Below the pieces are notes generated by a model, which saw only the letters and a program-made list of their open reading frames with translations, searched no databases and was not told the origin of the DNA. Positions 1 to 11,770 of a DNA stretch of 64,000 bases are shown piece after piece. The first letter of the stretch is position 1. Every line of letters begins with the position of its first letter. This stretch comes from Imbricaverruca yamaguchii (taxonomy: Eukaryota; Arthropoda; Thecostraca; Neoverrucidae), in the NCBI GenBank assembly GCA_034440575.1, contig JAOTOL010001159.1:124001-188000 (forward strand). The letters run 5' to 3'. The translations under genes were made by a program, and so were the position numbers.

Positions 1-240
1 GTGCATCACAGCACATAACAGCGTCGTGGTGCGTGTTGTCGATTAGGTCTGGCACGCAGTATGGATAAACTTGACCAGCTACAAGACGCGGGACACAGTG
101 TCACCGCTCTGACTTCGTAATAGACAACGTAGGAAGACACTTTGCTTATTGGTGACTTTGGAGTGTTCCCTTTTGTTGTCCCAAAAGGAACACTCAAAAG
201 TCGCCAAGCACTATTCTGACTATGCGATCGGGCTAATGTC
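1..240. other. no gene recognised
   Basis: Unremarkable sequence. A short direct echo of aggaacactc / ggagtgttcc around 160-195 is the only local structure noted. Confidence 0.5.
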
Positions 241-474
241 GCCTGCCTGACTGTCTAGCAGGCTCCTGTCTGACTGTCTAGCAGGCTCCTGTCTGACTGT
301 CTAGCAGGCTAATGTCGCCTGCCTGACTGTCTAGCAGGCTCCTGTCTGACTGTCTAGCAGGCTCCTGTCTGACTGTCTAGCAGGCTCCTGTCTGACTGTC
401 TAGCAGGCTCCTGTCTGACTGTCTAGCAGGCTAATGTCGCCTGCCTGACTGTCTAGCAGGCTCCTGTCTGACTG
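241..474. repeat. 23-bp minisatellite
   Basis: Tandem copies of a unit built on ctgactgtctagcaggctc, with a longer variant containing aatgtcgcctg inserted at intervals, so two unit lengths alternate. About nine to ten copies. Confidence 0.9.
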
Positions 475-1215
475 AACAATGGATGGCATGCAAATGCTGC
501 AAGGTTAAACATGCAACAAAGGAAGTAATTGCTGAATACATTAACCTGGCGACAACGCAGAATGCATTTCAATGTGTTCAACTGCATGTCGGATGACATG
601 ACATGGGTGTAGCAGCAAAGGATCAGCATTCACGGTCGTACACCCAATTTTATTGAAACTTAACCATTAACTTGATGTGCATTGGACTGAATTGGCCATA
701 AAAAGTGGCACTGCGTTCCATTCAGTGTGGACAAGTTCACACATCCTCCCGGCTAGGTAGAGCCACTGACGCGATGTCACGTGTACGACCCGCCAACAAC
801 ATTGGTCTGCCACTGAAAGCGGATCATCGACCATCCCATTGATCCAACTGCACGATAGAGGACACGCCCCCGTCACCGCCCTGGCGGCATAAATTGCGTC
901 GCGGCCGGGCCTCCGCGCTGCAGATGCACGTTAGTATGCAGTGCCAATCGACCGGGAAGAGCGCGATGAGTCCCACCGCTCCGCAGGAGGACACATCGGA
1001 CGGCGGCTCCGCTCATGTCCCGGCGTGACCTGTATGAACGATGCATGTACCAGAGGCGCTGCTCGCCAGCGGCGGCGCCGCGTGCCGCTCGGGGAAGACC
1101 GGGCGCCATCGGACGCCGGGGCGGGGTGCAGAGTGACGTCATGCCGTGGAGCGACGCGGAGCCGGGCATTCTCGACGGCCACGACGGTCCTGGAGTCCAC
1201 GGGGCATAGCTGATC
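475..1215. other. no gene recognised; GC-rich part 890-1200
   Basis: Short overlapping open frames on both strands in 890-1200 reflect high GC and have no recognisable protein pattern. Confidence 0.4.
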
Positions 1216-1600
1216 CTGAGGGTGTCCGCCTACGGGGTCCGACCGGTTCCTGAGAGTACTAGCTGACGTATCGCCTGGCCCTAGGGGTCCAGGGGATGCC
1301 AGCTGACCGGGCCGGTGTGGTCCCTGAAAGTGTTGGCTGACGAGTCCGTCTGTCCCTGGGAATGCCAGCTAACGTGTCGTCTGGTTTTGAGGGATACCAG
1401 CTGAGTGGGTCGATATCATCCCTGAGAGTGTCGGTTGATGCGATCGGTCCCGTCTCTAAGTGTCATTTGACGCGGATGAACGGCACCTGAGAATGCTGGC
1501 TGGCGACGCTCATCTGCCGTCACAAATGTAATTTGACGTCAGCCCTCTGTCCCTGGAGAAATCCAGCTGAAGGGTCCGTGAGGTTCTGGAAATAACAGCT
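1216..1600. repeat. degenerate tandem repeats, about 60 bp
   Basis: Recurring ccagctgac / tggctgacg followed by gtcc-ctgagagtg at roughly 50-70 bp spacing. Too diverged to fix a unit. Confidence 0.5.
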
Positions 1601-1756
1601 GGTGACGAAGGAGGTTAACCCATGTGTATCCGCGAATGCCGAGGGGCCGGATCGGTGCGCGGCCCAGCGTCATTTGACGTGGCCGCTCTGGTCTGGATGC
1701 GCCAGCTGGCGGGGCCGTCTGAACCCTGAGAGCGTCAGCAGACGTGACCCCATCGG

Positions 1757-2150
1757 TCACCGTGAGACGCCGGCGACAGTGCTGGCCGAGGAGGTCCGTC
1801 CGGTCTCTACAGGCGCCGTCTGTCGGGACCCGCCGACTCTCGCCGACCCCACCGACCCCGCCAACACCGTCGACACCCGCTGACCTCTGCTGACCTCCGC
1901 CGGTCACCGTGAGAAGCCGGCCACAACACTGACCGAGGAGGCCCGTCCAATCTCTACAGGTGCCGCCTGACGGCCGACCCCCGCCGACCCCCGCCAACCT
2001 CTGCCGACTCCCGCCGACGCCCACCGACCTCTGCCGACCCTTGCCGAACCCGGCAGACCGCTGCCGACCCCTGCCGACCTCCGCCGACCCCCGCCGACCT
2101 CTGCCGACCTCTGCCGACCCATGCCGACCCCCGCCGACCCCGCGGGCCGT
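1757..2150. repeat. about 148-bp duplication plus 9-bp C-rich minisatellite
   Basis: ccgtgaga(c/a)gccggc at 1758 recurs at 1906, with the following gaggaggtccgtcc and ctctacagg segments repeated in order. From about 1970 to 2143 the sequence is a nonamer array (ccgacctct/ccgaccccc type), which opens reading frames on both strands with GVGRGRRGSA-like translations. Confidence 0.8.
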
Positions 2151-3178
2151 CCGGCCGTCTGACCGAACCAGCCGCCACCCCAACGAGCCGGCTGGGAGCG
2201 ACGTGGCGAGCCATCCCTCAGCACCACAATGGGGACGGGCCCCGGTTATGAGCCGTGTGCGACACGACCCCCGGCGGCGGGTCAGCCAGCCGGCACTGAT
2301 GTGGACGAGCGGTGGCCGCGCCAGAGCGTAACGCCCACTGAAAACTGCCAAATACGCTCCGAGCCGGCTCCGTATGGACAAATCCAGTCCGCATCCGTAT
2401 CCGTGCTGGATACAGATATGCATCCGCTGTCCAATCCACTTCCAAAGATGTAATATAATTTAAATCTGATTTACTGCGGTAATAAATGGCAAATAGACCA
2501 TCAAGTATAAGCGATGCGTTAACGCAAAGATCAAATTGACGTGTTGCTAATCCGGTGCATTGCATCTTCCCCAACTGCAACATATGTTACAAAATCATAC
2601 AATTTAAGTTCAGATCACATGTGCGGTCCGCATACTAGAAGAAACATAGAAGAAGCAACATCCTACAACCAGAGAAGAAACAAACCTAGTGCCAAAGAAT
2701 GAAATACATGTCGATGTCTGATCTGTTCCCGACTGCGTGGAGTTTCACTACGCTATCCGATGGCGTAGAAAACAAATAAGCTTCCATATATGTCAACGCC
2801 GGTGTTCTTAACATCTGGCAGCGATTTTTAAGAACACATTCAGAGAGAGCAAACTGAAAACACTCCAGTATATATGAAATACATGGCATGCATGCTTTTG
2901 GACATATAGCCGACTTCTTTTCAATAAACAAGAACTTTATATTTGATATCAAAATTTACAAATTATTGCGCTTACTATTAGTATTTTGTCATTATTTAGT
3001 GGCTTTCGTAGCACGTTGTAAAATTTACGTCAAATGAGGTTAGTACTGTCAATGTTTTCACTTATCAGTGACATATATTAGTGCAATCTTCAGACATGCT
3101 CGTATTATACATCGAAATATAGTGAGAGATTGGCCTGTACTAGTTGATTATTTGAAGCAACGTCTATTTTAAAGGCTT
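2151..3178. other. no gene recognised
   Basis: Mixed composition, becoming AT-rich after 2450. Short open frames only, with no motif I recognise. Confidence 0.4.
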
Positions 3179-3335
3179 GGCACTACCTTCCCTCCCTCGC
3201 CCTAGACGCAGTTCACGCTCGCTGTGTTTTTTTCATAGCCGTGTTCTGACTCAGAGCATGTGGCTCGGCACTACCTTCCCTCCCTCGCCCTAGACGCAGT
3301 TCACGCTCGCTGGCATTTCATAGCCGTGTAACAGA
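3179..3335. repeat. 88-bp tandem duplication
   Basis: ggcactaccttccctccctc begins at 3179 and again at 3267. The second copy is shorter by a run of T. Part of the unit (gccgtgttctgactcagagc) recurs at about 3846, so the family is also dispersed locally. Confidence 0.85.
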
Positions 3336-3381
3336 GTTGCTAGATACGTACTGTTTTAATCATATAATATTTAACTGTGGG

Positions 3382-3950
3382 TGTTGTGACCCCGTAAATC
3401 AGTCGACCTACCATGCCCGGCTCATGTCACGCTCGTACATGTCCGTCCGGCGCCGGCGACGCGGTCACCGGCCCTCGTCGGAACCGAGTCAGCATTTTCG
3501 GGCCGACGCCCGGCTCCAGCGACCTGTACCGGCCTTCCGGCCGTGTCTGAACCAGGGCTGTGGCCAGACCCCCGCGGGGAGACGTGTCTGGACTGTCGAG
3601 CCGCGCGGACCTCTCGCTGTCGGCCGCGTGCGTAAATTAATAATTGTATTTCGGCCTCCAAATTGAGAACTGAAAGTGATTGCTGTCGGCCTGGAACATT
3701 ATTGCGCGTGTCTCTATATATTCACTATACTTTCTGCACAATAAATCGTGCAGAGAACATTTCATTTTTACCTTCGGAGTTATTGCGGCGCGCTGGTCAA
3801 GACCCTAGACTGTTCACGAGCCAAGAAGAAGGAACTTCACTACAGCCGTGTTCTGACTCAGAGCGTGTGGCCGTGCGTCGTAGTATTTCACAAGTTTATC
3901 TTAGAAGGCCAGGGACGCAAATCGTGTTGCTTTGTTCAACAACAACAAAA
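3382..3950 (+). mobile_element. possible solo LTR-like unit
   Basis: Starts tgttgtgacc, ends near caacaacaaca, and holds a TATATA box (3715-3720) followed closely by AATAAA (3740-3745), as in short-R LTRs. No clear target-site duplication was found, so this is tentative. Confidence 0.25.
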
Positions 3951-5640
3951 TATGCTGCATATAGCCTATTGGACTATTCTATCATCGGCTCGTACGTTAG
4001 CGGTACTATTTGGCTCACTTCATATGTGGCGTGTGGGACTGTAGTGTGTAGGGTGGGACTGTAGATGCACAATGTGCATGTGGGTATCTACCTACCTAGA
4101 TAAGAATGTAGCTGTAGGTGGAATGGGTGGGCTGCTGAAGGTGCGTATGGGTAGTATGTGCAAAAGACCATTGATGATGTTATCTCAGTCAACTGGATTG
4201 TGAAGCAAAAAAGTTTTCCGACTGAAAATTGAGATAGCAATGGAATCAATTCGAATCAAGCTACATGTGAATGAACTTCACATTAAGAATGTCTACAATT
4301 ATAGGTATGGCAAGATACATGAGCGGTGGCTCATATATTTTTCGGGTAGTCTTGTGTAAAACAGCACTAGCCAATCCAAACATATATCACGCAAGGTTGT
4401 GATTGGAAAGCAAGCATGACCATGTTGTTAACTTTTAATTTGGCAGTAAACGTTGGAGAGCCAATCAGTTATCCAATCCGCACCCATATTTTTTTTCACC
4501 GAACTCCATCCGGTCCGCTTCGCTATCTATGTCAAACGGACATCAATACTGATACACCCATTCGGTGTTACCCTCACGATGGCCGCGGACGGCGCGCCCA
4601 ACCAGTAGGTGTGCCAGACGCGACACTTCCGGCAACTCGGAGCACTGGCGTTTTGAGACTCTTCACAGCCGGCTAATGCCGGGGATTACTGAATGGCACA
4701 GAGCGCCGACCCTCTGAACTGCGCACCCTGCGCCAAAATAGCCCGCTATCTGCGCCTGAGCTGTTGGTCTCAACTGCTGCAGTCCCTGATTGTCCGCCGC
4801 TGAAGCCCATGGTTGTCAGGGAGAAGCAACTCGCCTGGCAGGCGTGAGCTGCACACAGCGTGGAAAGTGTCCTAAAACGTATGGGGTGCATACATTTTAC
4901 ATGGGGAGCGAAGTTTATGTGATACATAAGTCACGACACGCCCGGGTCATTTCTGTGAATACTTCGTACGGAATAGAGAGTAGACTTACTATGGCTTCAT
5001 CTTCACTTGCAAGCTGAAGCAAGTGGTAAGAGGGCCTCGCCTTTTGCTGTCACCATCTAGTGACCCTCTGGCCACAGATATTACTGCGATTGTGGCTGGC
5101 ACGCCTAGATATGTGAAGAGCAAGCTAGTTGCGGCTGAAAGACTAGACAAAAGGTCATGTTTCCGTTTCGTTGGATTAAATAAAAATATTGTAGCCCCGT
5201 TAGCTTGCCAGTTCCGAACTTAAAACGGTTGTAGGATGGACAATGTAATTTACCCCTTCGCCTCCTCTGTCTGATAGATTCCCGATATTATCCGATAACT
5301 AGTACAATATTTGTATGCGATTATGCAAAATAATCACACTCACGATTTCGACAATGTGTGTAATTGTTGTGAGTATGTAGTGTGCACCAGTACATTTTTG
5401 CCTTCACTTGAACAGAAATTACCGTCCTGGCACTAGAATGCTAAAAGCGATAATTATTAAATTGTAGGATGCTGGTCAGTATAAATATTTCCGTCATAGA
5501 AACATTTGCTTTGAAAATATTAATTTTGATCATAAATATCAACAAGTACAGGACATCTTGAATCAATAGATGCCACCAACGAATAAGCACGGTTCAGCGA
5601 AGCAATGCAAACACATGATCAGAATACATAGCCATCAGCC
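3951..5640. other. no gene recognised
   Basis: No open frame longer than 90 codons and no familiar protein motif on either strand. Confidence 0.4.
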
Positions 5641-5686
5641 AAACTGCTTTGAAGTGGACTCCCCCGCATCCACTTCAAAGCAGTTT
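5641..5686. repeat. perfect inverted repeat, 18-bp arms, 10-nt loop
   Basis: aaactgctttgaagtgga at 5641-5658 is exactly complementary to 5669-5686, with the loop ctcccccgca. Too short for a canonical animal pre-miRNA. Confidence 0.95.
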
Positions 5687-5858
5687 CTGCATAGCACAGC
5701 TCCAGCATTTTCCTCATCAAAGACAATAGTCGCATCACAGATAATAATCCTTTTCGAGGCGAAGCAGCCTGTGGCCGACAGCTTGACTGCACCTATACAA
5801 TAGACTCCATCTCCATTCATTTCGTGCGGACGTCTACTCGTGTCTAATGAATGGTGCC

Positions 5859-5986
5859 GGTCGGCGTGTCGGTGAGAAGCGGTCGGCGTGTCGGTGAGAA
5901 GCGGTCGGCCTGTCGGTGAGAAGAGGTCGGCGTGTCGGTGAGAAGCGGTCGGCGTGTCGGTGAGAAGCGGTCGGCGTGTCGGTGAG
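5859..5986. repeat. 22-bp minisatellite, 6 copies
   Basis: Unit ggtcggcgtgtcggtgagaa plus gc, nearly identical copies (one has cctg for cgtg). Confidence 0.92.
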
Positions 5987-6040
5987 TCACCTAGTCCGAG
6001 GGCAGCTGACGCCGCACACGCGGAACGTGGCCAGATTTTT

Positions 6041-6572
6041 CGACGCCGCGTGAGCCGCGTGAGCCGCGTGACGCCGCGTGAGCCGCGTGACGCCGCGTGA
6101 CGCCGCGTGACGCCGTGTGATGCCGTGTGACGCCGCGTGACGCCGCGTGACGCCGTGTGACGCCGCGTGACGCCGCGTGACGCCGCGTGACGCCGCGTGA
6201 CGCCGCGTGACGCCGCGTGACGCCGCGTGACGCCGCGTGACGCCGCGTGACGCCGCGTGACGCCGCGTGACGCCGCGTGACGCCGCGTGACGCCGCGTGA
6301 CGCCGCGTGACGCCGCGTGACGCCGCGTGACGCCGCGTGACGCCGCGTGACGCCGCGTGACGCCGCGTGACGCCGCGTGACGCCGCGTGACGCCGGTGCG
6401 TGACGCCGCGTGACGCCGCGTGACGCCGCGTGACGCCGCGTGACGCCGCGTGACGCCGCGTGACGCCGCGTGACGCCGCGTGACGCCGCGTGACGCCGTG
6501 TGACGCCGCGTGACGCCGTGTGATGCCGTGTGACGCCGCGTGACGCCGCGTGACGCCGCGTGACGCCGCGTG
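6041..6572. repeat. decamer minisatellite (cgccgcgtga), about 52 copies
   Basis: Near-perfect head-to-tail 10-bp units with a few cgccgtgtga variants and one ggtgc interruption near 6395. Three CpG per unit. Because 10 bp shifts frame each unit, all frames stay open over 30-bp cycles and give an artefactual RGVTRRHAAS protein on the minus strand. Confidence 0.97.
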
Positions 6573-9419
6573 TCCAGCACATTCGGCCGGCAGCCGTGGC
6601 GTCCCCCGACGACAGCGCAGAGTCGAGTCCCGAGCTTAGACGACCGCCGCCGCCGACGGATTGGCACTACGCCATGCATTGGACATGATTCATTGATGCC
6701 TTTGTCTAATGCGGGAAGGAACCGACATCTACTGCGTGCGCAGCGAAGCCAACCACCACCGCTGTGGAGTTGGTGCCTGCTGGCTTCATGTGGGAGCGAG
6801 CTCTCTGTAGTGCGAACGAAGTGGCGATTTCATAAGAATCCCCTTCGAGCTAGCATTTTGAGTGTGGCATTAAAATATACGCACCTGCAGCTACTTGCAT
6901 CAGACAATCCAGATTTCGGAAGTGCAAAGTGCGTTCATAACGGAGGGCGGCACAGCGGCTCCGATGCAAAGAAGAAGTTGAAAATCTCACATCCCACACT
7001 CGGTTATAGGACATCTTGCCACTCAGAGAGCAGATCAGTCCTGTCCCACCGTTAGAGCAGGCCATCCGTCGTAGCAAAAAAAAAAAGAAGCAAAAAATAC
7101 AGATGCGAAGTACAAAACTGAATTGAGGGCACTGAATCCCGCTCTTCTGCATCGGGCTAGGGGAAGAAACAAGACAATCTTGAGTTTATCCCTTCATGCA
7201 ACGACGTATAACTCGCGATACATTTCCCAGGCCATAGCTTTATTTAGAGGGTAATGCAGCTTGCTAACTACCCTAAGCTCCACGCGCTGCTGCGACCAAC
7301 TTACTGGAATATATCTCTTCCGAAACCGGGCATGTCACCCCACCAAAATCGATGCGAAATTGTGCCGAACTCAGCTCAGCGCACAACTTGTTTTCAGAGG
7401 ATGCCCAATCTGTTCGGACGGATCGATTCCACGGGCCGGCCGTTCGGATTCCAGCTCCAAATTGTCGGCGCGCGGCGCAGCCATAAGTCACGGAGCAACA
7501 GCGGGAGCCGACGGGTCGTTAGGACGAGCCAGAAACGAGCTTTCCTGCCGACACTGGCCTAAGCGAGCTCCTTCCAGCTCTGGGCCACAGCCCGGACTGG
7601 GCAGCCCGCTGAGCTCTGAGATGAAGGAGCCCTGAGCCCTAGGCTAATGACCCTACTGAGCCCTGAGGCGAATGCCTGGCCGAGCGGCAGTGAGGCAGGG
7701 GCCTGGCCGGTCCGGGTCCTCCCACCGTTTAACGTGGGCGAAGCTGGAGCACGGGACCGACCAGTACGCGACGCAAATAGACGACTGATGATGATTGGTC
7801 CACACTGTGGCCGGGTGCCATGTTTCGCGTCGTGTGCTAGCTAAGTTTGCAGTCATTGCACTGCAATTACGTTAAGTTATTGAGTGAAACCATCAATGCT
7901 GATTTAGGCACATTAGCAAGATCATTTATTCATCAGCACGAGTTGTCATTAAAAGCCGTGAAGCTCATAATCAAGTGGAAAGGCAGCCACCATCCTTTTT
8001 CACTACAGCGCCAGCTAGCTAATGCAATGTTCATTGCATGCAAATTAGTATGTTTGATATACGTGATGCCGCATGGTAAGCTAGGCATGCTTTTGCATGA
8101 GAGAGGGGAGTATAAAACAAATATTAACTTTTTCGGTAGGTAGGTCACCGCCCGACGGTTAACATTGGAAAGGTGGGGATTAATTATGAGCTGAATCCGG
8201 GCTTTGGAAAAAGCGCATCGCTATCGGCGAAGGAATTTGGGTAGAACGAAAGAACAACATAGTCATCTTTTCTCTTAGAGCTGCATATCTAGTAAGGTGG
8301 GTCTCAATATCGGAGATGCCCCCTTTTTCGGGCCTCAGCCATAATAAAAAATGTGCTGATGGACTGTACACTGTACGCTGACTATACGCGCTGACTCCAG
8401 TGCGTTCTACTTTTTGATCGGAACTGGAAAGTGGAATATTTCAGAACGTCACCTGCACCACATGTGTAAAGACTCCGGATGGCTGAATGATAGTGGGGAT
8501 AGCTTAGCTGGAAACTATCATTTAGAGCTGGTATCCGAGCGGCCGCCTCGTGGAATCAATTCGTCCGAACAAAGGCATCCTTTTTATTTGAGAACAACCC
8601 TCATGGTGGGGGATGTTGTGCTCACTCCTCTAAGCAAATGCAACACTAAATTTGTGACATACACACACAAGACATAATTGGACAGCATGTATTGTGGAGC
8701 CTCCAAAGTCCCGAGATGGACATCCAACATCCAACATGACACTGTCGTATCCAGCCGGCGAGCTAACAGGGACGACTTTTTACGAGTAGCAATTCCTGAC
8801 GAAGACGAAGATTGGAATAACTTCATATATTAATACACCAGGATCCGATTTATCGTGATGCCGTTCCACGAAGACACAGCCATGAATCACATCTCCGGCG
8901 CCGAGTTCGTAGGTTTCACCGGAAGAGTGCCACATATTTTGATTGCCAACAGAAATACCCATCGTGTGTGACTTTATTCAGACGTCGGCGAAGGCATGGG
9001 CATTTTAATGTCTTTCTCCCTGCAGCATCATGAAGTTGTTGTTACATGGATGCCGATATTATGTCGTATATCCCGCCCTGAGCTTCTAATGTTATGTGAG
9101 GTAAGCATCTAGCACCGCCCAGGAAAACTTCCATTTCGGGGAGTATTTGAGAGGGAAGGGCACTTCAGCGTTCCTGCCACAAAGTGCGATATTTGAAAGG
9201 GGAAATATGCTTTGGTCCTAGCTTTTTTCACAAAGCTCATATACCATTGTAGCCATACCGTTGGTCTTACCGATGTTAGTTCAGGCTTTCACAAATTTCC
9301 GCCAGCTGGATGTGCCCAGCCAGTGCATCAATTAGGTTTTAGTGGGGGCGGATTCAGGATATATTTAACACCTGCGTAGATATGCTGGTATGGCCCACAT
9401 CCCTGCATCCTTCCCATCC

Positions 9420-9421
<2 letters not shown>
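6573..9421. other. no gene recognised
   Basis: Apparently unique sequence. A GC-rich stretch (7430-7760) gives short frames on both strands without motif. Confidence 0.4.
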
Positions 9422-9500
<79 letters not shown>

Positions 9501-9524
9501 TGTGAGTGTGTGTGTGTGTGTGTG
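9422..9524. repeat. (GT)n microsatellite
   Basis: About 50 GT dinucleotides with two single-base interruptions. Confidence 0.98.
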
Positions 9525-11230
9525 CACTTGTAAGGCGTGAAAAACGAGGACCAAATTTGTGTACACCTGGGCAACCGAGGACCGGAGGTGAAAGCCTAGT
9601 ACCAATACCTACATTTTCCCGAAACATGTGCTTGTGTGTGTGTAACGGTGTGTTAGCGAAACGCCGCGTCTAACGTGTGTGATAAAAACCGACGGAATCT
9701 CCGGCACTCGCTCAATAGTGGCGGATTGTTTATTTTACATACCTGCAGGGATGCTGCTGTGGAAAGATGTCGAATTTAGTACATGGAATTATCTTACTTG
9801 CATTATAGGTCTATTTTCGCTCTTTATTAATATAAAACATCTTACTTTATATTTGGTACAACATATATTGCCACGTATCTTGCAGCACTATTAACAGCTG
9901 ACGAAATATTTCAAACTGCATTGTGAGTGGGTCTGTTTTGCTGTCTTAGCTGATGCTGAGTGTTTATTGCTGGATACAAACATTTTTTGGAAGGTACTTT
10001 TTTCTCAAAGATTGTCTTTTGGTCTCTAAAATTCTACATAGAGAAAGAGCATTGCAAGTTTGAAATCTCTGCTTCCAAAACTACGCGCGTCAAGTTAGCT
10101 TCGACATGAAAATAATAGGATTCAGTCGTGGACTGTTAGGTGCATTTATGTTCGATAGGATTGGGGCCACCAATGATTCTTAAGTTTAGCATGCGACCAA
10201 TGACAGTGCATTGAAATAATTTGCGATGACTTAACCAGGGGCATGGGCGGGAAACTCCCCTGATTGCAGCTCGGGGAGCCAACCCTGTGCGTGCTTTGTA
10301 TACATCTGGGGAGGGCGCCTGTCAAAGCTGGCATCACCCATAATGGCACCGTTTAGCATGGAACCCTATTGTGTGGGCCCCCAGTCGATGCGAGTTCTCC
10401 AATTCCCTTCGTGTATTCTGTCCTCAATAATCATGGTCAAGTTTTGTCCCTCAGGCCAGCACCACGAAATGTTCTCTCACTCACAATAATGGAAAAGTAA
10501 CCTAGTTGGTGGAAACCGACTTTGGGTTTCATCAGTTCATCAGGTCAATTTCGGGTAATTTATGTTAAATTTTACGTAGCGTAAAGTACTCCCACGTATG
10601 ATGGACCCGTGGGGTTCACCATGTCACCATGTCCAACGTAAAATACCCCCCCCCCTCCACCTCGCCTAACCGAATTAACTATTTTCTTCTGATGTGACTA
10701 TGGTTCGTTCCCCTTGAACAGTGTCCTTTCGATGCTTGTTTACACCACCCATAATATTGGAGGAGTTTTAGGATTAAAACAGATTTATCTGGAGTCAGCC
10801 CTCTAGACCGACTGGGTGGATGCACAAGTGCTTCAAGGAAAGGCATGTTTTATTTTAGGAATTCATGGAGCATCCGGAACCCATCTATCCTGGCGCTTCC
10901 ACATAAAACTGAGGACCGACGACAGAATAACATCAGGAAAAATTGTGTTTCATTCAGGTCCACAAGTGTTTCTTTCCAAAGTAAAAAATATGTATCATTA
11001 AGGGGACATTCCACCACAGTTACCATATTAAATGGAGCATGCTTCTATGTTGCGTGGCAACAGTAATTACAGACATGCACATTTCCCATCCTTGATCCAG
11101 CCCATGTTGCGATAACCAGACATAGGCCAGACCGCAGGATCGCCTACAAATTCGCCATAACTACAACAGTTCCATCAAAGCCACCTCATCCGCCTCACCT
11201 TCCAACCTAACATACCACAACAACCGCTGT
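9525..11230. other. no gene recognised
   Basis: AT-leaning sequence without open frames of note. Confidence 0.4.
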
Positions 11231-11545
11231 AGCAGGCTTACCTACCAGCCCATCACACCGTCCTCAGCAGGCTTACCTACCAACCCACCTCACCACCATC
11301 AGCAGGCTTACCTACCAACCCATCACACCGTCCTCAGCAGACTTAGCTACCAACCCACCACACCGTCCTCAGCAGACTTAGCTACCAACCCACCACACCA
11401 CCCTCAGCAGGCTTACCTACCAACCCATCACACCGTCCTCAGCAGACTTACCTACCAACCCACCACACCACCCTCAGCAGGCTTACCTACCAACCCACCA
11501 CACCGTCCTCAGCAGGCTTACCTACCAACCCACCACAACCAACTC
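11231..11545. repeat. 35-bp minisatellite, about 9 copies
   Basis: Unit agcaggcttacctaccaacc followed by caccacaccgtcctc; variants swap ggctt/gactt and cacc/catc. Confidence 0.92.
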
Positions 11546-11591
11546 GGTTCATCCACCAACCCACAAAAAAGCAGCCATCAGCCATCAGCCA

Positions 11592-11770
11592 TCATTCATC
11601 GACTGATCCCATGTAGCCGGAGAATTCACCGACTGATCTCGAATAACCGGAGTGTTCACCGAATTGATCCCAAATGGCCGGAGCATTTGCCAATTGATCC
11701 CGAGTTGCCGGGGCATCCGCCGACTGATCCCGTGTAGCCGGGGTGTTGGCCGACTGATCCCGAGATAACC
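11592..11770. repeat. 30-bp degenerate minisatellite, about 6 copies
   Basis: Unit ccgactgatcccgtgtagcc plus ggggtgttgg; 30 bp equals 10 codons, which explains an open frame through it on the minus strand. Confidence 0.8.

Noticed and set aside
5635..6679. 315- and 230-codon minus-strand frames of RGVTRRHAAS repeats
   Set aside because: Translation of the 10-bp array; frames stay open only because the unit has no stop in any frame.
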